Positions 54,164-58,150 of a stretch of DNA of 58,150 nucleotides are shown piece by piece. A program made the position numbers and the translations under genes. The DNA comes from Gluconacetobacter dulcium. Its GTDB lineage: Bacteria; Pseudomonadota; Alphaproteobacteria; Acetobacterales; Acetobacteraceae. Under the pieces are notes generated by a model, which was given only the letters and a program-made list of their open reading frames with translations, did not search any database and was not told the origin of the DNA. Position 1 is the stretch's first letter. The number at the start of each line of letters is the position of its first letter. The DNA lies in contig NZ_JABEQN010000026.1 of NCBI RefSeq assembly GCF_014174165.1, positions 1 to 58,150 of the forward strand. The letters are read 5' to 3'.

Positions 54164-54950
54164 TCAGGCCGCCAGACTGTCACCCCCCTGCTTCAGCCCC
54201 TGAAGGAGAGCAATGTGTCCGCCGTTCAGATAGAAACCGGCACCGTCGAGATCGCGGTAGAAGGCGCGGTGCCATGAGCTGGCACGCCATTCATTGCGGG
54301 ACAGGCGCAGGATATGCTCACCGTAGATGCCGGCCGCGATCCGTCGGACCGCCACCCCCATGCGCCGGCCTTCGGCAATGCAGAGCATGCGTATCTGCCG
54401 CAGTTTCTGCTGGGGACTCAGGCGCAGCGTAGAGGGAAGAGGACCGGGCATCTCGCCAGCAAGCAGGCGGCCAAAGCGTGCGACGCAGGCCAGACGGGCC
54501 ACGAGGTGCTGATCGTCGATAATGAACCAGGTTCCTGGCGCATCGGGCTGCCGATCGACGACTATCACAAGGCGCAGCAGACCCGCTGCACTGTCCAGCA
54601 CGAGATGAACACCATCGGGACCGTCGTATCGTGCCCGCGCATACGGCGCGAGACGGGACAGAATGTCACCCCCATCGCCACGCACGGCGACCTCCGGCGC
54701 GATGTCCGGATCCCAGAAAGCGGGGGCGAGCCAGGCTGGGAGATCAGGGTCGACAGGGAAAACGCAACCCCCAGCGACGGGCGAAGGTGCGCCAAGCCTC
54801 AGCGTCAACCTTGCTCGTCCGAATGGTTGCGGCATGATCGCGCCGGTAGGCCGGATTATGTCGCAGCCATTCCTGGGCGAGACCGGCAGGGTCGAGCCCG
54901 GCGTAGGCGCGACGAAGGGGTGCGGCATCCCACGGCCGGATTGTCGGCAC
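54164..54950 (-). pseudogene. DUF6499/DUF2285 family protein, frameshifted
   Basis: The start is a GTG at 54950 with a strong AGGAGG, reading PTIRPWDAAPLRRAYAGLDP, AGLAQEWLRHNPAYRRDHA and FARRWGLRFP, then CRP and stop (to 54744). One frame over, coding resumes as FPVDPDLPAWLAPAFWDPDI and continues with ARLACVARFGRLLAGEM, RLSPQQKLRQIRMLCIAEGR (DUF2285) to the stop at 54164. Removing one base in the TTTTCCCTG run (about 54750) would join RWGLRFP to VDPDLPAW exactly as in the family. It is first in the large - strand unit. Sequencing error or phase variation are alternatives. Confidence 0.75.
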
Positions 54951-55169
54951 GCCCTCCTCCCCCGATATGTCATGGATTCCCCCCAGTATCCGGTGCAGGA
55001 CCAGAACGGGTAGTCCCGAAGACTCAGGGAGGTGATCCCGAAAATCTTTGGCCTGATAGGGATTATTTGGAGGAAGGAGGAAGATTCAGGCCACGCGGGC
55101 GGGAAATGTCGGTTTTTCCGGCATTACGTGATGCGCTCGGCACATCACTCCGGCGGTAGAGAAACCACA

Positions 55170-55202
55170 TGTGTATTATAATACGTAGCGTGATAATACA
55201 CA
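55170..55202. promoter_or_regulatory. Operator-like 10-bp inverted repeat upstream of the XRE gene
   Basis: TGTGTATTAT (55170-55179) and ATAATACACA (55193-55202) are perfect reverse complements 13 bp apart. They end 19 bp before the XRE gene start and lie between it and the divergent DUF2285 gene. TATTATAATACG inside contains a -10-like TATAAT. It is probably the autoregulatory and divergent promoter site. Confidence 0.65.
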
Positions 55203-55221
55203 AATCGTTCCTATCCTGCGG

Positions 55222-55473
55222 ATGGACATCCGAGGACTCTTCGGCGCGAACGTGAGGCGCCTGCGACGCGCCGCCGGTCTCAGCCAGGAAGCCCTGGCGG
55301 AACGGATGGGCGTGGACCGCGCCTATATCAGCTGGATCGAGACCGGACGACAGAACGCGACGCTGCTTTCGCTGTGGCATGCGTCGCAGGCGCTGGGCGT
55401 GCGGCCGGCGGCGTTACTGGATGAAAGCCACGTTGTCGCAACAGAAGAGGCACCGACCGGCGGGAAGCCATAA
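55222..55473 (+). CDS. XRE-family helix-turn-helix regulator
   Basis: 83 residues: LFGANVRRLRRAAGLSQEAL, AERMGVDRAYISWIETGRQN and ATLLSLWHASQALGVRPAAL form a complete Cro/CI-type HTH with a short tail. Only gene on the + strand near the head of the - strand replication and transfer unit, with the inverted repeat at 55170-55202 between them, so it is a good candidate for the master regulator of that unit. A hairpin terminator follows 17 bp after the stop. Confidence 0.9.
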   Translation: MDIRGLFGANVRRLRRAAGLSQEALAERMGVDRAYISWIETGRQNATLLSLWHASQALGVRPAALLDESHVVATEEAPTGGKP

Positions 55474-55490
55474 CTGGCCTGAAGAAGAAA

Positions 55491-55514
55491 GCCCCTCCGG
55501 CGAACCGGAGGGGC
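55491..55514. terminator. Bidirectional terminator between XRE and DUF736 genes
   Basis: GCCCCTCCGG / CCGGAGGGGC with a CGAA tetraloop, a 10-bp GC stem preceded by an A-rich run (GAAGAAGAAA). It lies between two convergent stops. Confidence 0.8.
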
Positions 55515-55523
55515 CGGGGGTGG

Positions 55524-55841
55524 TCAGTCCCCGTTACGCGGGCGCTGGCGGCTCCAGACCAGGTTGTAGGCGCCACCTTCCTCTTCGAAGAGGCTGGCGA
55601 AGATCGGACCGGGAAGGGTCGGATCGTCCAGCTTCACGCTGAGATATTTGCGCCAGTCCGTGGTGTGCTTGATCCAGGCGGCCCCGGCTTCCAGTTTTCC
55701 GATCTGCACCCGGAAGTTGGGGACATTGTCGCTGGCCCGGTTGGCTTCGGGCACGAAGCGGATACCCCGGATTTTCTGTGTCAGCGTGACGATTTCGCCT
55801 TCGTAACCCTCGCCGACCTTTTTGAATGAACCGATGATCAT
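55524..55841 (-). CDS. DUF736 family protein, copy 2
   Basis: 105 residues: MIIGSFKKVGEGYEGEIVTL, then FRVQIGKLEAGAAW, KYLSVKLDDPTLPGPIFAS and a YNLVWSRQRP ending, a textbook DUF736 layout. The ATG at 55841 has GGAGA upstream; longer in-frame extension lacks family similarity. It is only distantly like copy 1 at 49739-50080. An inverted remnant of its 3' end lies at 56302-56429. Confidence 0.88.
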   Translation of the reverse strand: MIIGSFKKVGEGYEGEIVTLTQKIRGIRFVPEANRASDNVPNFRVQIGKLEAGAAWIKHTTDWRKYLSVKLDDPTLPGPIFASLFEEEGGAYNLVWSRQRPRNGD

Positions 55842-56301
55842 TGTCCTGTCTCCTGGCTTGTATCGGGCCGCGACCACCACGGCCTCGATGGCCATCGTCA
55901 GCCCGGAGACGACCGGCGGCGCACCTGCTGGCAGGCCGGAGCAACGCGGAGGACGGCGGCACGGAACTTTGTTGCCTCGCGAGGAATGACGGCGCAGCCG
56001 GCAGGGGAAGAAAGTTGCGGGACGCCGTTGCGCCATAGCCGGGCGAGGCGAAGCCGGTCTTCGGGCAGATCGGCCATTATCCGAGGCCATGATGTGCGGC
56101 GCCGTCAGCCTTGCGTGGGGACAGGGCAGTCCGTCGTGTTGCATGACTGGGGCGTGGGTCTGATGGGGATGTCTCTCTGCGTCTCGGGACAATCCGGGGC
56201 CGTTACCAGTTCACGTATCGAACAGCGGGCCTGTATCTATTGCTCCCCCACATCCGGGCAGGAAAACGGCAGCGGGCAGCACCGATCCTGCATTGCACCG
56301 T

Positions 56302-56429
56302 ATGAACAGGTGTATCTCAGCGTGAAGCTGGACGGTCCGACCTCCGATCCACTGGTCCGTGCCCTGCCCTTTCGATGCGGGAAGTGCGTCAACTCACCCC
56401 ATGACGCTGCCCTGCGCAACGGGGACTGA
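56302..56429 (+). pseudogene. DUF736 gene 3' remnant (inverted partial copy)
   Basis: Plus-strand reading gives EQVYLSVKLDGPTSDPLVRA, ending ALRNGD-stop. This parallels KYLSVKLDDPTLPGPIF and RPRNGD-stop of the intact gene on the other strand. At DNA level AACGGGGACTGACCACCC is identical in both, and similarity continues into a decayed version of the terminator. The 5' two thirds are missing. The stretch from 55842 to 56301 otherwise shows no gene I can support. Confidence 0.6.
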
Positions 56430-56468
56430 CCACCCTCAGCCCCTCCTGTTCGTCGAAGGAACGATCTT

Positions 56469-56885
56469 TCAGGCGGGCTGGATGGCGCATAGCCGCGTCC
56501 ATGCGGCCCCACCGACACACAGCGCCCCGAATGTCGCGAAGATATACGAGGGAATGGCACCCATATCGCCCAGACCGCTGAACCCCAGCGTCATGCCAAA
56601 TCCAGCCAGCGCGGCTGGCAAAGCAAGCAGGAGCGAGACCGTAACCCGCAGGACGGGATCGTGCGAGGAGACGAGGATCGCCTGACCGAGCACCAGAACC
56701 ATGATCCCGGCGGCGATACCAGCAAGGATGGCATGAGAGCCGGACATCATGGCGTGGTCATAAAATGTGGTGCAGACCATTGCCGCCACAAACAGGGGAG
56801 CTGCATAGACCGCACAGAGAAACAGCAGCCAGCACAGGAAACCGATACCGGCGACGCCAAGGGCAATTCCGAGACCGAGCAGCAT
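56469..56885 (-). CDS. Small multi-pass membrane protein, conserved on plasmids
   Basis: 138 residues with about four hydrophobic helices: MLLGLGIALGVAGIGFLCWL and on to AVYAAPLFVAAMV, ILAGIAAGIMVLVLGQAILV, VTVSLLLALPAALAGFGMTL and SYIFATFGALCVGGAAW. The ATG at 56885 has AAAGGA 8 bp upstream; an ATG 9 bp earlier is too close to that site. Similar proteins, with the LGIALGVAGIGFLCWLLF start, occur beside XRE and DUF736 genes in alphaproteobacterial plasmids; function unknown. Confidence 0.7.
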   Translation of the reverse strand: MLLGLGIALGVAGIGFLCWLLFLCAVYAAPLFVAAMVCTTFYDHAMMSGSHAILAGIAAGIMVLVLGQAILVSSHDPVLRVTVSLLLALPAALAGFGMTLGFSGLGDMGAIPSYIFATFGALCVGGAAWTRLCAIQPA

Positions 56886-57253
56886 GGATCGCATCCTTTC
56901 CGTGGAATGGAATATCTCACACATGCCGGGACGGTTCCGATATATCCAGGGAATAGAAGCCAGTTTCCCGACATCGTTTTCACGATCGGGACAGCGCGCG
57001 GAGCGCGCCGGACAATCCTGACCGAGGCGCCCTTGTCGGTGCCTTCCGCTCGCGCCAGGAACGCGGCGCGTTGACTTGGCAGCGTTGGGATTGGATCAAA
57101 GGGCGCCGGTCCAGCCCCCTGTTTCACTGAACCTTGCGAGCCGGCCATGCCGGCGAGCGCCGCACGTGCGGGCAGCGCGTCCCCACCGCCGGTCCCGAAG
57201 GACCGGCGCGATTTTCTGGCCGCCCGGTCAGCGTGAAGAAAGAAAAGGGCGGC
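56886..57253. other. 368-bp intergenic stretch
   Basis: GC-rich, with short palindromes such as GCGCGCGGAGCGCGC near 56995. I see no supported gene. GGGCGGC-TTAC-GCCGCC overlaps the end of the methyltransferase gene at 57247-57263 and could act as its terminator stem. Confidence 0.4.
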
Positions 57254-57934
57254 TTACGCCGCCGCCCTCCCTGCCCCGTGCCAGGCCAGCCGACGGGTCG
57301 CCGTGGCCGCGTGCTCCGGGTCCAGTTCCATGCCCAGCCAATCGCGCCCAAGATGCTGCGCCGCCACCAGCGACGAACCGGAACCCGCGAACGGGTCCAG
57401 CACCAGACCGCCTACAGGGCAGAAAGCTTCCACCAGGGGAAGCAAGGCCGCCACCGGCTTTTGCGTCGGGTGCAGTTTATTGCCTGAATAGGGCATGTCG
57501 AGCACATCGGGGATAGGTTTTGCCGGGGGCGTTACATTGCCCTTGGCCAGAAGATAGGCACTTTCGTGTTCATACCGGAGAAACCGGGAAGAGGACGAAT
57601 AGGACTTGCGAAAGACGATATGCCCGACCATGCGGAACCCCGCCGCCTTCCAGGCATCGGCGAATAAGTCGATGCGGTTCCAGCCATAGAACGAAACGGC
57701 AAACCCGCCCCATTTCAGAACACGGTGCATCTGGTTGAAAGCGGGCCGGAGCCAGCGCGCATTATCGTCGTTGCGAACCTTCCGCCCATCCCTGCCCTGA
57801 TAGTTCACCAGGTAAGGCGGATCAGTCAGGATGAAATCCACCGAATTACGCGGCATTACCCGCATCAGTTCCACGTTGTCGCCGTTGAGGATGATATTGC
57901 GGAAATCGGTTGCCGTGTTGGTGTTGCCGGTCAT
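57254..57934 (-). CDS. DNA methyltransferase (DPPY-type, adenine or N4-cytosine, beta class)
   Basis: 226 residues. Motif IV is VDFILTDPPYLVNYQG (DPPY 38-41), and the SAM-binding motif I near the C-terminus is VLDPFAGSGSSLVAAQHLGR, followed by WLGMELDPE. The catalytic-before-SAM order is the beta class of amino-methyltransferases. HPTQKPVAALLPLVE is the usual lead-in. The start ATG at 57934 is chosen because conserved sequence begins there; upstream in-frame sequence is not conserved. No restriction nuclease is adjacent, so it is an orphan methylase, perhaps for protection against host restriction or for regulation. Confidence 0.88.
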   Translation of the reverse strand: MTGNTNTATDFRNIILNGDNVELMRVMPRNSVDFILTDPPYLVNYQGRDGRKVRNDDNARWLRPAFNQMHRVLKWGGFAVSFYGWNRIDLFADAWKAAGFRMVGHIVFRKSYSSSSRFLRYEHESAYLLAKGNVTPPAKPIPDVLDMPYSGNKLHPTQKPVAALLPLVEAFCPVGGLVLDPFAGSGSSLVAAQHLGRDWLGMELDPEHAATATRRLAWHGAGRAAA

Positions 57935-58104
57935 GGTCTTTGCCCTTAGTTCCGCGAGGAACAGCCCCCGCTGTTCCTCTGCCTCGCGGCGAGCAGCGGG
58001 GTAGCAACGGCAAGGGCGACCGATGGGGAGGGGTCTCTCCCCAATACTGTTCACTTAGAGGGTATAATGACGATATTGGGGCGATAGGGTGGAGGCCTGC
58101 CACG

Positions 58105-58150
58105 ATGGCGACGAGGATAACGTGGTTTGAGCCGCTTGACGCCGCGGTGA
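58105..58150 (+). CDS. Possible gene start running off the window
   Basis: ATG preceded by GGTGGAGG (9 bp upstream), followed by 14 open codons (ATRITWFEPLDAAV) to the window edge. Divergent from the methyltransferase gene. Too short to classify. Confidence 0.35.
   Translation, partial: MATRITWFEPLDAAV

Noticed and set aside
1-58150. tRNA, rRNA or CRISPR arrays
   Set aside because: None recognised on either strand by eye.

Overview
The window reads as accessory DNA, probably a conjugative plasmid or integrated conjugative element, from an alphaproteobacterium. I lean to Acetobacteraceae (Komagataeibacter, Gluconacetobacter or Acetobacter type). The reasons are high GC with GC-ending codons, an IS5/IS1031-like transposase fragment, and a VirB/Trb-type transfer operon with the DUF2840, DUF736, S26, DUF2274 and DUF3363 partners typical of alphaproteobacterial plasmids. 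The taxonomic call is inference.

Layout. 1-1 kb holds scraps of IS3- and IS5-family elements. 1-10.5 kb is a metal/ion block: a copper-type P1B ATPase overlapping a ClC Cl-/H+ exchanger (+ strand), then a three-gene heavy-metal RND efflux operon (- strand). 10.7-14.6 kb is a partial mobilization module (ribbon-helix-helix protein, relaxase, DUF2840). A NhaP-type antiporter gene broken by one in-frame TGA follows. 16.2-19.1 kb carries a Phd/PemK toxin-antitoxin pair and a large serine recombinase. 19.5-22.9 kb is a tightly overlapping PP2C phosphatase - Ser/Thr kinase - Ser/Thr kinase operon of lower GC; the last kinase ends in a cold-shock-like domain. 23.2-31.9 kb is an efflux/thiol-stress cluster: carboxylesterase, DsbA-like oxidoreductase, ArsR-type regulator, outer-membrane factor, adaptor, HAE1 RND pump and LysR regulator. 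Its three promoter regions share an 18-bp palindromic motif that I propose is the ArsR operator.

From 54.95 kb back to 31.9 kb nearly everything on the - strand belongs to one replication and conjugation unit, with many 4-bp ATGA overlaps: DUF2285 protein (frameshifted), AlpA-like HTH protein, RepA, DUF2840, cytosine methyltransferase, TraF-like S26 peptidase, DUF736, lytic transglycosylase, relaxase, TraG, RHH protein, TrbB-C-D-E-J-L-F-G-I and DUF2274. A + strand restriction-modification cassette (RHH protein, C5 methyltransferase, Eco29kI-like GIY-YIG nuclease, Vsr) interrupts this unit between traG and the relaxase gene, beside a decayed ccdAB-like pair. 55-58 kb holds an XRE regulator behind a perfect inverted repeat, another DUF736 gene with a nearby inverted remnant, a small membrane protein and a DPPY-class DNA methyltransferase.

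The most notable points are the phosphatase/two-kinase operon, the 18-bp three-site regulon, the duplicated mobilization genes with a shared 17-bp upstream element, the RM cassette inside the transfer region, and several genes caught in decay. All calls come from reading sequence and from memory of families; no database search was run.
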